Shown here piece by piece: positions 1 through 13,831 of a DNA stretch of 64,000 nt. The first letter of the stretch is position 1, and each line of letters starts with the position of its first letter. The position numbers and the translations under genes were made by a program. Origin of the DNA: Apostichopus japonicus (Eukaryota > Echinodermata > Holothuroidea > Aspidochirotida > Stichopodidae); contig NC_092564.1 in NCBI RefSeq assembly GCF_037975245.1, positions 19,544,484 through 19,608,483 of the forward strand. Direction: 5' to 3'. The notes beneath the pieces were generated by a model that had not been told where the DNA came from, ran no database searches, and saw nothing but the letters and a program-made list of their open reading frames with translations.

Positions 1-5
1 AAAAC

Positions 6-179
6 ATGAAGCCGCCGTACGATTACATTATGCATGTTTTCAGGGTAATGTATTACAATCATGTTCGACGAGGACGACAGCTACGCAGGAATCATGCACT
101 GTCCGTGATGTTAACCGATACGGATTTACAAATTATAACAAAATGCATCAGTTACAAGATGTTTCTAGATTGTGGTTAA
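6..179 (+). other. Upstream ORFs overlapping the putative start codon
   Basis: If 1-142 is 5' leader, it contains several upstream ATGs. One frame opens at 6, has a further in-frame ATG at 108, and runs to TAA at 177-179, past the main ATG at 143. A second short ORF runs 61-108. Its TGA overlaps the ATG at 108 (TGATG). Such an arrangement would reduce initiation at 143 or require leaky scanning. Alternatively the 6-179 frame is itself coding, or the leader starts downstream of these ATGs. I recognise no homology in the 57-residue product. Confidence 0.3.
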
Positions 180-209
180 TATTTGGATGTATTTTCAGTT
201 CGATTTCAG
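143..209 (+). CDS. Putative exon 1: signal peptide of a DCC/neogenin-like receptor
   Basis: An ATG with A at -3 opens a 22-codon segment with a short polar N-terminus ending in Arg, then a hydrophobic core (LWLIFGCIFSS), and ends at a strong donor (G|GTGAGT at 209/210) in phase 1. Phase 1 after the signal peptide is the usual junction in secreted IgSF genes, and it matches the phase of the Ig exon at 26048. The join would place mature sequence (VSVQVSF...) directly after the hydrophobic core. Linking this exon to one 26 kb away is inference, since no transcript is available. Other ATGs lie upstream in the same segment (see 6-179), so the true start could differ. The link to the DCC family rests on the downstream exons only. 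Confidence 0.45.
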
Positions 210-3200
210 GTGAGTTTTTGAATTATGTTCGTTTGTCTGTGTAAATCTGTAATTCAAAATGATGTGGTGATGTTTACGTTTTTGTTTTCCAGAGCAGTGG
301 TACGGTGCGTTTGGCTAGGCTGTATCATAGTATTACTGCACAAATGTATGTATTATGTACTACGACTGTACAGACTAACACGTAGATAGTGTGTTGCACA
401 TGAATACCTCAACATAACGTCGTCTTAATAAACTAAAGCTCGGCAAGTCGTTGAGTTCAGGTCGAAAGGTGAAATGTTTCATTGCACAGCCTTGCAAATT
501 TGGCTTTTGGCCAAGCAACCCCAGAGCATTGATGTTTTATGTCGAATTATGAAAAGAAACACTCATAAGCCCTTCAGGCTTTTGCTGTTGTTGTAATTTG
601 GACATGTAACAACTATTTTAATCAAAAAAAGACTAGCCTTGTCACAGAAAGAGTTGCAGTCTCTCTGACCAGCAGTTGAGTGTGCTGGTCTAGGCCTTTT
701 TAATGTTAGACCAAATGTTAGGACTGCTAGCAGTACATAAGAAAGATTTTTGTTAAAAGAGTAAGTTGTTGGTCGGCCATTACAAACTAAGGAAGGGTAA
801 AGTGATACCTTTGAAGGTTAATATTCTTGATCTACAGGCCGTCATAGTGTAGACTCTACAGGTCAATGTGGTTGGTAGACTGCCATAGGGCCATAAGCCT
901 AGTACTACTACTACTAGGCCTAGCCAACTAACATTCTTGCTGAAGTTCAGGTTTTCCATGCGACAGCCCAGGTTCCCATGCCCAGGGCTCTTATTTCATT
1001 TGGGCAAATAAACTTGGCTGAATTTAACTGTTAAGCTGATGAAGGGATATTGTGTGCAATAACAATGAAGTGCAACTTGCAATTGTCGTAAGGGACAGCT
1101 TAAAACTTCAATTGGGTCCTTCCCAGAAAAGATAAAACTCTTGGCTCTTGCTTCCTTTTTCCATGTTCAGGATTATCTATTTGTCTTCCATGGGCACTAT
1201 TAACTTGACATTGAATTTAACTGTAAATCTGGCAAGGTACCCAGCTGTGGTCAACAACAATTTTTTTTGTAAGGCAACTGATTGAATGCTCTATAGTCCT
1301 AGTTTAGTAGTTAGCTTATAAGTAAAATCCTGATGGATTGTACCTTAAATCAATCCTTTTTCTTCAATAGCAGATTTTAAAATCCTTTTGCCACTTGAAG
1401 GTAAAGTAAATAATCTGGTGCAGCTTAATTTACTGAATAATCCCTCCAACAAAAATGTCCTCATTCTTTTGTCCGTTATCTTTCTATGCACATGGTGTAT
1501 AGACACTATTACACTTGACTAAGAATTAAACTGTGTAAGTGTTTATGGGATTTTGTGGCTTCTATTCAGCTCTAAGACCACATGTATGTAATATCATACT
1601 TAAAAGAATAGTTAAAGGGGTAAATTTATTTTTAGCATGTAAAAGAGTAGCAATGGGAATGTGTATAACTGTGAACCAGGGAGATTGACCAGCAATATTA
1701 CTACCCAGCCGGAACTTTTATTGCTGGGTTCGGAAATTTGTTATGAACGATAAAATTCAAGAAGCTTATGTTACATTTTCAGTTTTTACAGGTACTTGGC
1801 AGCAAAATTTTGGACAGTTCGTTTCACTTTAAAAGACAAGTTACTTAATGTCAGTAGTATCTTAGTGTACAAGTTTGGCAATTCCTTCATGCCACTTTCT
1901 AGAACTGGTTGGTTGATCCAAGACGATCATATGAGGAAGTCTTTAAGGAACAAACACTTTAAAATGTCAGAGTGAAAACGAACACATTCATATTATCCTT
2001 TATGTACATACATTAATCTCAGTCCACTATCAACTTTACTGTTTGGACACTGTTACAAAGGAAGAACAGGATGTCATAGTACCACCAGGATCCAAAACTG
2101 TTAACCTTTGGCTTCTTTCTTTTCATATTAATACCACTTGAGGTAAACAGTAACAGTAACAGTGTTGACATTGGAACTATAAAGGCCATCATTTATGGTC
2201 ATGTTAAAAACTTGAATATTTTACATTCAGCATTTATAACATCCATCTTCATTAAAGAAAATACACATTGTACTTTAAATATAGAAAAATGAAGCACATG
2301 TGGGGCTAGGTGATGTCATGTTTTAAGACTTGACCAAATCTATAGCCTTATGTGTAAAGGAACATTAAACCTGTGATATCTCCCAAATATAAGATTTCTT
2401 AATTAGTCTGTGTAGAGAATTTGCTCAGGACAGTTATTTCTATCACCTAGAGATCAATAATGATGGAAGGGTTTTTATGTCTCCGATAAAATCACCCTCT
2501 TTTGAAAGAGAAAATGAAGGGTACACAAGTGAAAAAGAAAATTTTGACATCAGAGTTTTTTTTTTATTTATCTTTTTCTTCACTTCAAAATGTTGCTGAT
2601 TCCTGTAAACTCTGTTTCACTGATTTGATTGCACCAGGGATACTTACTTGAGCACTGTTAATTACATAGGCACATGACTACAGTTTATTCTGATGCAAGG
2701 TGGTTAACATCTTGTGAGAGGGTCTTTAGAATTGATTCTGTACAAAATTCTAATCCTGATGGTATGAAACCGCTTCCATCAGTATAAATATGGTTCTTCT
2801 TTGTGAATATTTTGGCTCCATAAAAGCCTTTTTCATATCGAGTGGCCTTATGTTTTTGGAAGTTGTGAGGCCTTTCAATGTCCTTTAAAAGCTCTCTCCT
2901 TTATATATGTATGATATATATCATATGTACACTGTACGGACAACCAGATGTGTTTGACTGAGGTACAAAAGTGACTGGTACTTCAAGTCTTGTAGAAGAT
3001 CGTTGTATTTGTACGGAATTCTTTCCCAAAGTTCTGTTGTGCTGACATAGCAGAAATTGTCATGTACAGGCACATATTGCGAATTGCATTTGTCTCATTG
3101 AAAAGTCAGTTTGTAATGTTAAAAGTCAGCTGCTCAATGTCGGACTGAAGATGACTGTGTATATAGAAGATGTCGTCAAGGTGTATGTCATACTGTAACT

Positions 3201-6200
3201 TACACCTGTGCATGAACAGTCCGTGCTCATGCAGGTGACATGCAGAATTAAGTCCTGGGCTGTGATTGGTTGTATTTGTTGCAACTAAGCAGCGGTAGTC
3301 TGAAAATGCAACATGTTGAGTTCATCTGATTGAAGTGGACACTGACTATAAAACTGGCTAAATTCAGGGGCGTAGCCAGGTTTTTGGTGTGGGGGGAGGG
3401 GGCAAAGTCAAATTTCTGTCCCCATTTTGAGGCATATAGCGGTGGATTGCTATCCTGGAGCAGTTGGGCAGTGTGCAGCCAGCTTTAACATTGGTGACTC
3501 AAATACTGTTTGTGTTTCAGTGGAAACTTTCAGGTAATACTTGCATTGTGCACAGGAGAACTTTTGAAATTGTCTGAGTTTTACTATAAAACACTGAAAT
3601 TACACAACTGTCCTGTGTGCGAAAACTGCTATCTTTGCATCCGTGTAGCAGCCTGTCCATTTCTGCATATATAATTTGGTATTATTGTGTGGCACTCAAG
3701 TGACATTACACTGTTACCTGTAAGTGCTGATGTGTATAATAATGGCTTCCAAAGGTTTGTTTAGTTGACCGCACTATTTGATCACTGTCAAAAGTAGGTT
3801 AAGGACAAAGTCATCCCCCCAAAAGTTTCCCTTATTTTCATCAGCTCATTCTTGTCTGTAAACAAAGCTATCATTCATAATGTTTGCTGCTTATTACAGC
3901 CCGGGATAACTGCTGATCAGTGTACCTCTCAGTTGTAGGCAATTTGTTTGTCGTGTAAAAGCAAACATGGACTCACACAATATACTGTGAGAGTCGACAC
4001 TTTAAAACTATCGCAAATATCAATTCATATGGTGGTTTCTAATCTGGGTCATTCTAGGGAACCTTGTAACAGTGAAATTGTTGTTTAAGTCAAGTAATGG
4101 AAATTGTGCTGACATACTGTGTTGTATACAGTGCACATGTCGTGTCAGAACAAGTTTATCCAGTTAATGGCCGGTTAGATGTCCAAAGCTGACAAAGAGA
4201 GGGTTTAGTTTAAAAGATAATTTAGTATGTAAACTTGTCATGAACGGGGTGAAACATATTGGAAGCTTCCATGCAGCTTACGGTGAGAATGGGTACTGGA
4301 GTATAACTGTGCACCCCTTGATCTAGGGATTTTTACAATTTCTACCTTCCAATCTGACTTTGTTCTGTTGTTTTATTGGTTGATATTAGTCTTACATTGA
4401 GCTTGTGTACATGTACTGTAAATGTTCGGCCATTGTTCATTTGAGATCAAAAGATAGTCTGACTAGTCTGAAAAGATATATGTTGGCCCCTCGATCTATC
4501 ATAGTTATCTAGTGAGAAAGTAATACACAGGTCAGAATTTTTGCCAGTAGCTGTAAGTTTCTTCTCTTAACATTTGAACTTGAGAACCTTTGGCAACTTG
4601 GTAGAAGTTTTTACCTTGTGTGTCAGATCCAATAGTAGGGGCAAGATCTCTGAACATTGTTTTTGGATGAGGATAAAGGGCACCTGAGATTAGGAGTGCA
4701 AGTCCAAAAGCCTAAATGAAAAAATAAATTGGGGGGCCGGGGGGGGGAAGGGTGCTAGTGGGGAAGGGGAAAGAAGAGCACTTATGTCTGTTCCAGGTCT
4801 GAGGGGTGTCTCCTTCCCTGTGTTTTTTGGTGTGGGTGTTTATATGCAAAATGATACCATAATTTCCATCATTTGTGTGTAGCACTAGTAAGCTACTTGT
4901 GTGTAATTAAATATACTGGAAGAAAGTCTGAATTTATATATTTATTAATTGATTTGGTGGGGAGGGGAGGGGAGAGCATGCATACCCCATGTCCCTTCAT
5001 ATATTTCTCTTATGGAGCTGAACATTCACTATATCAGTTCCAATATGGGCTGGGCCTCGGGTGTAATAGGCCGTTGTTAAACATAACTGGACGTTCAGTG
5101 GTGGATACGATTGTGCACATATACAAACTGTTGGCTGTGATGTAGTGCAGTGTAGAAATGCCAACATGTCATAGGCTCCCTTGTGCTCTGAGTTTCAAAA
5201 CATATCCCACACAAAGATTGACTCAATGATAGACGGCACAAATTCAACTTAACATAATTTACCTTAAATGAACAGTTGCAACATACATAAGCACTGTTTG
5301 GAGGCTTTTATATATGATTGCCATTATTTAATCTTTGTCAGATTCGATGCCGAGGTCTCTTGAGCATATTGAGCAGGTTTGATAGTGGTCCAATTTGCTC
5401 AGATACCATCTTTGAGCTGACTAATGATAATGTTTTGTGAACTTTAAATCAATAGAATGAACAATTCCTGTCATCTTTAATGCTCTCTGTAAAACTATGT
5501 AGTAGTTCTGTAGCCTTAGATAAATTCATGAATGTATCCATTTGGGCAGGGACACCACTGCGAAGGTGTAAAACTGTAATACTGCATTCTTCTCTACAAT
5601 TCGACTTTGAGGGAACATGGATGATCTCCTGAATGAATCCTGCCCTTTGCTAACTTGGCATGCACCCCAAAATTGGTAAGATCCTCTGAACAACATGCAC
5701 GGTGATTAAATATGTGTCAATTGGTGACTTTTAAAGGGTTCATTTCAAGGCTGCAAGAACTGACATTTTCCATGGGATGTTCGGGTGGGTGCCTTAAACC
5801 GTCACTGCTTCTTGTCCATAATTTTCATAGTGCTCATTTAAAATAGCTCATTGGCTGGTGGCTAACAAAATCACAGAAAACTTGCTGGTAAAGGGAACAG
5901 CATCTAGCATTATATTAGGTTAACTGGTTTATTGGAGCTCCAGCTGGCGTTATGATCTGGCACTGTGTCACAGAAGTTTTGTCATTAATTTGATTATTTA
6001 TTTAATAGAATAAGTGGAGTTGGGGAACTTGGGGTACTAAGTACAGTTTAATATCTGTTGCTTACCAGGCAGGGGTTGCTTCAAGAAGCTTTCACAGGTC
6101 TTAATAGTAAATGTGAAAGCTGACAGAGCATCTGATCAGGCAAACTCTGTCTTAAACTTGTTTGGATTATGGCCGGATTCTGGATTTGGATATGGTTACC

Positions 6201-9200
6201 ATTCATGGCAGGTCAGCAGTACTTTTTGAATTTCTTATGATATTGGGTTATTAAATATGATTCTTTAGTAACTTGTAGTGATTGTCTGCTATGTACATTA
6301 GATATTTAGTGTGTAAATATACATATGTGCATCTGGGGAACTACTTTTTGTCGTCAAGACTGCACTGGGAATTTTAACGTGTCAGTGAGTTTGAATAATA
6401 GTAGTAGCAGACATATTTGCTTTCCATATCAAAACATTAAATTTGTAATTTTTAATAGCTGCCCTTGTTATTGTTCATACATGTGGCACTCCAGTAGTAC
6501 CATACTCAACAGCTGACTGAACGATAAGGTACCTGAAACCATGATCTGTTTATTAAACTTTAATAATAGCTAGATACCAAGAATTACATAAAAATTATTG
6601 AATAATAAGGCACATAAGCCATCCAAAGTTTCAAAGTATTCAAGAAACAAACAAAAAATGTTTTGGATTTATATAAGCTTAAATGCAGCCGCCAAACTTA
6701 CAGGGACAAAACTTTTAAGTGTTCAAAATTTTGAGTAGCAGTTTTGAAATTGTTGAACTTTGTCTCTTATGAAGTACTGTGTGTGTGTTCCTGTGTACAC
6801 CAAAAGTATATACATCGTTGGTCTTGTATATTTTGACCATTCTGCGTGGCATTTCGCATAGCATTTTGCGATGCGATACTGGATAAACTAATCCCTGAAT
6901 TAATGATGGTTAATTCCAAGAGTTTATCCAGATAATATTATCTAATGTTACCGTGCAGTCTGCTGTGCACAGCACTTTTCATGTGTGGTCATTTCCTCAT
7001 GGATGCAGCAGGCTATTGACTTCAATGACCTAAGTGCTTGAACTTGATCTCGATTGATCGAAGTGAAATTTGTCGCTCAGCAAATTTGAACTAATTCTTT
7101 GACAGCCAGAATGGCTCTGGAGAATGCGACCGGAAGACATTTTAGTTTTGATAAGGTATGAGTACCATTCAAACAAATTGCCAAATTTGTTAGGAACATC
7201 CTTAACATGTACATCGATGGTGTTACTTCAAACGGTCAGTAAATGTAGTTTAGGAAGTGACCCATTATCATATCAATGAGCGTTACATGCAAACCGCCAG
7301 TAGCATTGTTTTTATCCAATGAATGAAACATCAACACAGTAATTAATCATAAAAAAAAAATGGCTCTTTTAATAATACCAGTTTTCAGTTCCAGTCATCA
7401 TGTTTTGTCAACAGTAATATTTAACAATTAGATCTGAGTAAAATCAGGCCTCAGCAAAACTGATAACAGAAGTGCCGGCTTTCCAGGGAATCTCCCAGTC
7501 TCTCGAATTTAGGAGCTAATCTGGAAGCAAAATTTGATTACTGATTCCCACCCCCCCCACCTAAATTGCGTCGTTTTAGTGGAGGAACATTAATATAACA
7601 TGCAAATGCCATAGTGTTCTGCAGTGTGAACGTTAGCATGAAAAATTGCCTTTATATACACTATCAGGTGTCTTACAGTCTGAAAAACCGGTAGTTAATA
7701 TCAGCAAATGAAAACAGAGAATGCTAACGGAAAAAGATCACTCTACCTTTTAAATGAGATGTAGGCCTATATCGTGAGCCTTTGAAAATGTTCAAAGGAA
7801 ATTTTGAGGTGTCACCACCTGAAACCCTCGACTATTAAATGACAACATAAATTGTCAACTCCTGTTTTTCGTGTATCATAACTTGTTTCCCTTTCCTAGG
7901 TTCCTAAGAAGTTTCGATCTCTTGTCGGCCTATTTATTGAAAAAAAAAAGGTAGTCAGGACTCCATTACCACAACCCCTCTGTCCTATAAATATTTGAAA
8001 GAGCTGTGTGTTCGCAAGGCCAGATGATCTTGGCAAGAGTCCAAGGAAGAAATGACTGAAGCTGTAGAGATAAATGACATATTTTGGTTATAGTGAACAT
8101 TTCATGTCAGAGATCTCAAAGCGGAAGTCAAACACAATTGTGAAATCATTTTCAGATTGTATGGATGCCAGCTTCCCAGATATTAAAGTGCAAGTCACAC
8201 AAAGTATCCAAATAACCTTGGTATTAAATACAGTAATGAAAACAGTGGTTGAAAAAGTTCCATGATCACATTATATTAATTCCTTAAAAAGAAATAATAC
8301 CCCATGATTGTTATGCAAAAACAAGAATGGTCTGACAGACTGATACACACTTCCAAACTCAAGTGACCTTGGTGACTGTTTTATGCCTAAACTTTTCGGT
8401 TCATCGAGGTGCACGTTATAAGTAATACTGTATGTGCTTCATTCTACTCTACTTGCCACTTTGCGGTGACAGTGTAGAGGATAGGATCCTTGCGGAGAGT
8501 ACTTCACACAAGTTTAGAAACCTTTCTAGTCTGCTTAAATATGTAAGACAGTCAGAGCTAGATCATCGATCTCTGACCTCTTGGAGTATTGAACTGTTTT
8601 CAAAGTTTGTGAGCTTCCCAATGCAGAAGGATAGGGAAGCTGAAACGAATTCTGTACCGTCAACTTATCAGAGATAGTCCAAAGGAAAATTTAGACTTTG
8701 GATGGGGTGAAAGAGGAACGGTTTTTTAAGCATCTCAGGGAATGATTTAGTGTTAAGATTTTGTTATGGCAGTGTTTGAAGGCTCTGGAAGTCTTTGCCT
8801 CTATTGTATGTATGCATCCTATGTCCAAACCGTGCTATCTACACCATGTTTGCAAGTTTGTGTAGCAACTTGCACATTTTGGATAACCTTTTTTTCTATA
8901 CGATACCGGGTACAAAATTTCCCTGCATCACGTTGGAATTTGCATTCAGATCCTCCCTATCGCTTTTGAGATGACAGCATTTGAAGTTGAGAAGGTTTTT
9001 GACCCAAAATGAACTTCGAAACGAACAAGGGTGGGTTTTCTTGAAGCGTACTGACATTTTTCTTATTTGTTTGTCTGAAAAAAATGTTCTTCCAATTTCG
9101 TTCTTTAAAATTGAGCTACTTCTTCGATGTGAACATACTTACGGTAATTGGTGTTATATTTTTAAACTTTGCATCCCCTAAGGGAATGTTGGAACCATAC

Positions 9201-10856
9201 CCAACTGTCAGGTCAAAAACAATGAAGTGGATTCCAGAGAAAAAAAACCAAAACATTTTTGCTGCTGCCAGCTAGCGGTGCACCTTTGGCATCGCACCTG
9301 TTTGGTTGGATCGAGTTCACATCAAGTTCAGGTGTAGTTCACGTCCAGTTCACCTATCTGGTTCGATCTGTGATAATTTCAATCATGAGTAACTCGATAC
9401 CGCTATGTAGAAATTACCCGTCACCCGGATGCTTAGAATAATTATGTTCCTCCTTTATTCTCCCCCCCCCCCCAAAAAAAAAATTTGAAAATTAAGTTGT
9501 TCCTCAGGACTGTCCTTCTAAGATTGAATCTGCCAGTGAACAAAGCTAATGATATAAATCTATGCACACCTGGGTAGTTTTGTGTTTAAGTCGAAACATT
9601 GGCTGTATACCTTCAGTAATGTTACTTTTACTCTTCTTGTTCTGTAGTTTTCCAACACAGAAAGGTAGAACTTTTGAATAATAAATATGAAGTTTTATAG
9701 TGAATTTTCCAGTAAAAATTTTCAATGATTTTTTCAAAGATGAATTTACATGTATGTACACCTCCTATGTTGCACTGCAGATTGGCTACCTCCTGGAAAG
9801 TAGGTTGCTGGTTGTAATTTTTTTCTTTAATTTGTCTTTTTTATAGTTTAACTTTAGGATGCCCTTGAGGTATTTATCAACAGTGGAAGATGGCTGGGTA
9901 TTTTTGCTAATGGATTCCAAGTAACACCTGTTCATTCTCAGAATGCTAAAAGCTCCCTATTTTGATTTTTCAAACCTGGTGGCAGTACAGGTCTGCTCTG
10001 TACAAGACAGTGTACATATATATACAAAGAATTGCAAGTATACTGTAGCCCAATCAAGTCCCACTGGCCGCAATGACAAAGTATGGGGATTTTAAGGTTT
10101 GCAAATGAAACTAGAGTTCTATATCCTTAATTTTGTGGGACAAAAAATATTCTGTATTGGATTAAACAATATACTTGCCTTGTTAAGTATAAGATAAGTG
10201 AAGAGCACTCTGGTCAGAATTACAAAAAGGTTACTATGTAAATAAAGTGTCTGTGGCCTGATCAGAATTTAGAGAAATTCACAAAATTCACAGTCTTTTG
10301 ACATAAACTTTGTGTAAAAAAAGCAGGGAACCATATATGCATACATAATTCAAGTTGGTGCAGTAGACATGTGTGCAGAAATACAGAACGTATGTGTCCA
10401 CAGAAGGCGACTTCAGTGCTCATAACAGCACTCACACATCCCCATCCATTAGATATACTGTAGAGGCTGGTCAACTGAGAATTCAGTGGGCTAACACCCT
10501 AGTTTAAAAAAAAAAAGAACTTAAAGAAGACAATCATTCATGTGCAAACTGTTTTGCAGTTTTTGCCAGAAACAGTAGCCAAACTACTAGTAGTAGGGCT
10601 TAGTGATAAAGTGTTACCTATTAACAGATTTTATAGTACAGGAATTCTATTGTCACCTTGCTGATTCTCATGCAAATTTAAGTTTACTGTCAAAGTTAAT
10701 AAGAAAGTTAATAAGTTATATAATGGGAATTCTGTGCTGAATCCCTTGCAGGAACAAGATAAGTTTCTTTGTTGGAACCTTGCTAAATTGTAATATGGAT
10801 TACTGAGTACAGTACTGGCTATTAGAGGCTATTTTACATCACAGGGGAAGTTTTTA
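210..10856. other. Intron 1, first part; no gene recognised
   Basis: This is AT-rich DNA with many homopolymer runs (notably G/C runs at 4733-4747, 7549-7558 and 9462-9473). I see no exon-like open frame with convincing splice signals except a speculative 12-nt microexon at 293-304. A short segment at about 2353-2420 recurs, diverged, near 29059 and 48846, so it belongs to a dispersed repeat. A loose inverted repeat, CTGGATAAAC with GTTTATCCAG, lies at 6878-6937. ORFs of 60-90 codons here show no protein-like composition. Confidence 0.5.
3366..3420 (+). mobile_element. Possible terminal fragment of a hAT-like transposon
   Basis: The string AGGGGCGTAGCCAGG followed by a G-rich tract resembles hAT-type terminal inverted repeats that are common in marine invertebrate genomes. 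I found no matching inverted end or target-site duplication nearby, so this is at most a fragment. Confidence 0.25.
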
Positions 10857-11689
10857 ATGGTCTTAAAGCAGCATTTTGCGTCCTTTTCTATGATTTTTCT
10901 CCACCTCACTGACTCCACTATGCCATAACGACATACATAACTAGCTTATCTATTTATATTTTACTTCAAATGGTGGCATAAAAGTCGAAAAAATTGCAAC
11001 TTTCAACTTTGTTGTTCTCCAAGATATTTTCCGTTGGGAACCCAATAAACCTCGCCCATAATATGAATATTTAAACACTACGAACGTCATTGACAGATAC
11101 GTAGTATAACACCACGCTTGATTTGTGTACAGTCTATATGGCAGTTGTACCAGGGAGTTGCATAACAACTCCTTGGTTGTACCAAGGCAAAGTCTTGAAT
11201 CTATTTTTAGCAACGGCTCATAACTAAACCTGCATCTCTGATTGGTTGAATTCAAACTAGTGGGTTTGGGAACTGAATGCGATTAATTTTGTATGTGGAA
11301 TACTCGCCAATTAACATTTTTGGCAGGGAAAAACTTGGCTAATATCTTAATTTGCTGTTTTGTGATTTGATGCATGTAAAAAACTCGATGGACATGTCAA
11401 AAAAGTAGAAAACGGCGATCAAACGCAAAATGCTCATGAATTTACATACTATTCACTGATTGGTGGAATTCAAACTAGTGGATTTGGAGATATGAAAACT
11501 TTGTCGAGGACACTTTTACTCGTTATCGACATAAATTGTTAATTACTCGCTAATTAACGCTCTTGGCAGGGTGAAACTTGGATGGTATCTTAGTTTGCTG
11601 TTTTATGATTGATACATCTAAAAAAATCGATGCACATGTTAAAAAGGTGGAAAAAAGCGACCCAACGCAAAATGCTGCTTTAAGGTCAT
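10857..11689. mobile_element. Non-autonomous DNA transposon with terminal inverted repeats
   Basis: The left end (10862-10881, CTTAAAGCAGCATTTTGCGT) is perfectly inverted at 11665-11684. Similarity continues outward (ATGGT versus ATGAC) and inward (TTTTTCTCCACCT against AGGTGGAAAAAA). The right half holds two tandem direct copies, about 11231-11440 and 11453-11680, sharing TGATTGGT-GAATTCAAACTAGTGG and CGCAAAATGCT. The interior has no convincing coding region; the 101-codon minus-strand ORF at 10950-11255 is not recognisable. I could not identify a target-site duplication, so the superfamily is open. Confidence 0.65.
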
Positions 11690-13831
11690 CCTAGGTGACC
11701 AAATTTTTGTTCAAACAACCAAAATCAGCTTTGGCGGTGGTTTGGCGGATGACTAGTTAATAAAATCAACTTCACATTGCATTGTTACTAATTCCTCATC
11801 CTCCCATTCCCCCCCCACCCCCAAAAAGCACCAATGGCTTTTAGTGTGGTATGCAGTAGTCACTTTACCGCAGACTGCTATACCCAGCACAAATGATTAA
11901 AAGGGTGACGGTAGGGATTTCTCTCAGAAGAGATCCGTTTTCCGGAATCCTGCAGGATTGCATTTTCCTTCGTCGTCAGTTCTATCTACCGAGGTAGATA
12001 ATGACGGCCGTGCAGGGCCTAGCGTAGCACAATTAAAGCAGTAGGAATAGTACTTGTACTGTGAGTAGAAGTTCCACTATGCCTAGTACTCTTTCGAGTC
12101 CTCATACCAACGATACATGCGGAATCGACACGGTACACGAACGTAAAATACCCAGTACCTACAAAAAAGGGAACGATTGTCACCAGAAATACGAGCAAAG
12201 AAAAAGGTATGTGCATATAATCAACTATTTCCTAGTAGGTGTAGCATAGAGCAGTTTGAGTGTACTTTTGTAAAACACTGTACATACAGTAGCTAGGCCT
12301 ACTGCAGTACAACTCTACAAGGTACAGATAGTACTCTGTACTCAGTCTATAGTCAGGAAGTGCAAGCCGGCCTAGACTATGTCATTATACTTATTCAGAT
12401 AACCCAACTTGTTACACAGGCGGGCATCAAATACAGTTTGACCTCTCATAATACCATTATGTTAAGGACAATGTAAGACTTTGATTTGCCATACCTACGT
12501 TAGGATATGAAACAGAAGAAAAGCATCACCATTTTTTTTATGATCTGGATTGGCTCAATCATTGTTATATTTCTGCAAATGGTCAAAGCTATATATGCAG
12601 TACCAACTCTAGAATTGATTTAGTTGCACTAGCTGTCAGACAAACTGCAGGAAATGTGGACTTAATCACACACAAACATGCTTTAACTGTTTATTGTCTT
12701 TTGATGACATATTTTTGCTTCAATTTCTCTCAACAGTTTATCAAAGATAATCATTTCTGAATATGAAAACCAACAAACACAACCTAATGAAGATCGCCGC
12801 ACATGAGCCTGCTCCAAAGCAGAACAGGAGGTATTATTAACTACTCTATGCATTGACTCTTTGGAAATAGTATTAAACACTAGTTTTCAAGTTATAAACA
12901 TGCACATTAATGAAAGTCCCGAGTATGGCCTCACTTCGAAATTGGGTTATTTCAGACGTGAGCTTTGTTCACAGTGTTCATTCCAATTTTTTGCCATTGG
13001 GTACATTTTCTCAACTTCAACATATGGAAGGGTTGATGGTGTAAACAGAACCTTGTTTACTCACCTTAAAATCGTCAAGATACAATTTGCTATAAATAAT
13101 GTTGTATTTATGTTAGAATTAGCTATTTATATTACATATTGGACTATCTTTGATTTGATACATGTGGATTTTAACCTTTTCAAAAATCGTCCCTTTCTCA
13201 AATCAATTATTTATGTACGTAGCAGAAAGTGTTACTGGTCTGGATATCAATTAATGTTTTTATAGTTTATACATAAACCTTTTCTTTGATGCTTGTTACT
13301 ACCAGAAAGGCAGTCCAGACTGAGGTGACAGTGTTTCCTTCCAATCCCCCAAAAAGAGATCTCAGAGGGTCCAGTGTTCTCCCAATGGACTTCAAAACGG
13401 TAAATTAATTGTATATTTCATTGTTCTGAACCTTGGGCTAGTCCAGGTATTTAATTACAAAATTTCAGACAGGATTACAAGTAGGTAGTAGCATAGATTT
13501 AAATCAGCATCCTGAGAAACCCTTCTAGAAGATTCCTTCCGGTGAAACTTAATTAGTTGAGTCACTAATTAATGCAGTTGAATCCATTCTGAACATTCGG
13601 TTGCACGGACGACTGGTTACATTATTATTTATCATTTTCAGAGAAGTTTCACTTTCACATCGTAATTTGGAAGGAAGCTCCACCAGTCGAGCTGCTGAAA
13701 GTACATTGGTATTTAAGATCATTCAGAAAGTTAGCAAAAATCACCTCATAAACTCCTTTTAAATAATGTCTAATGTAATATATTGGACATACAGTCAGCA
13801 CGAATAGTTTAGTTAGTTTAGTAGAAAAAAG
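11690..13831. other. Intron 1 stretch without recognised genes
   Basis: This is AT-rich DNA with C runs near 11808. It includes a small palindrome, TCTACCGAGGTAGA, at about 11985-11998. The longest open frame (12861-13265, 134 codons) is rich in Phe, Tyr, Ile and Asn, as chance ORFs in AT-rich DNA usually are. No domain is recognised. Confidence 0.5.

Noticed and set aside
12861-13265. 134-codon ORF in intron 1
   Set aside because: Its composition is that of random AT-rich DNA, and no domain or signal sequence fits.
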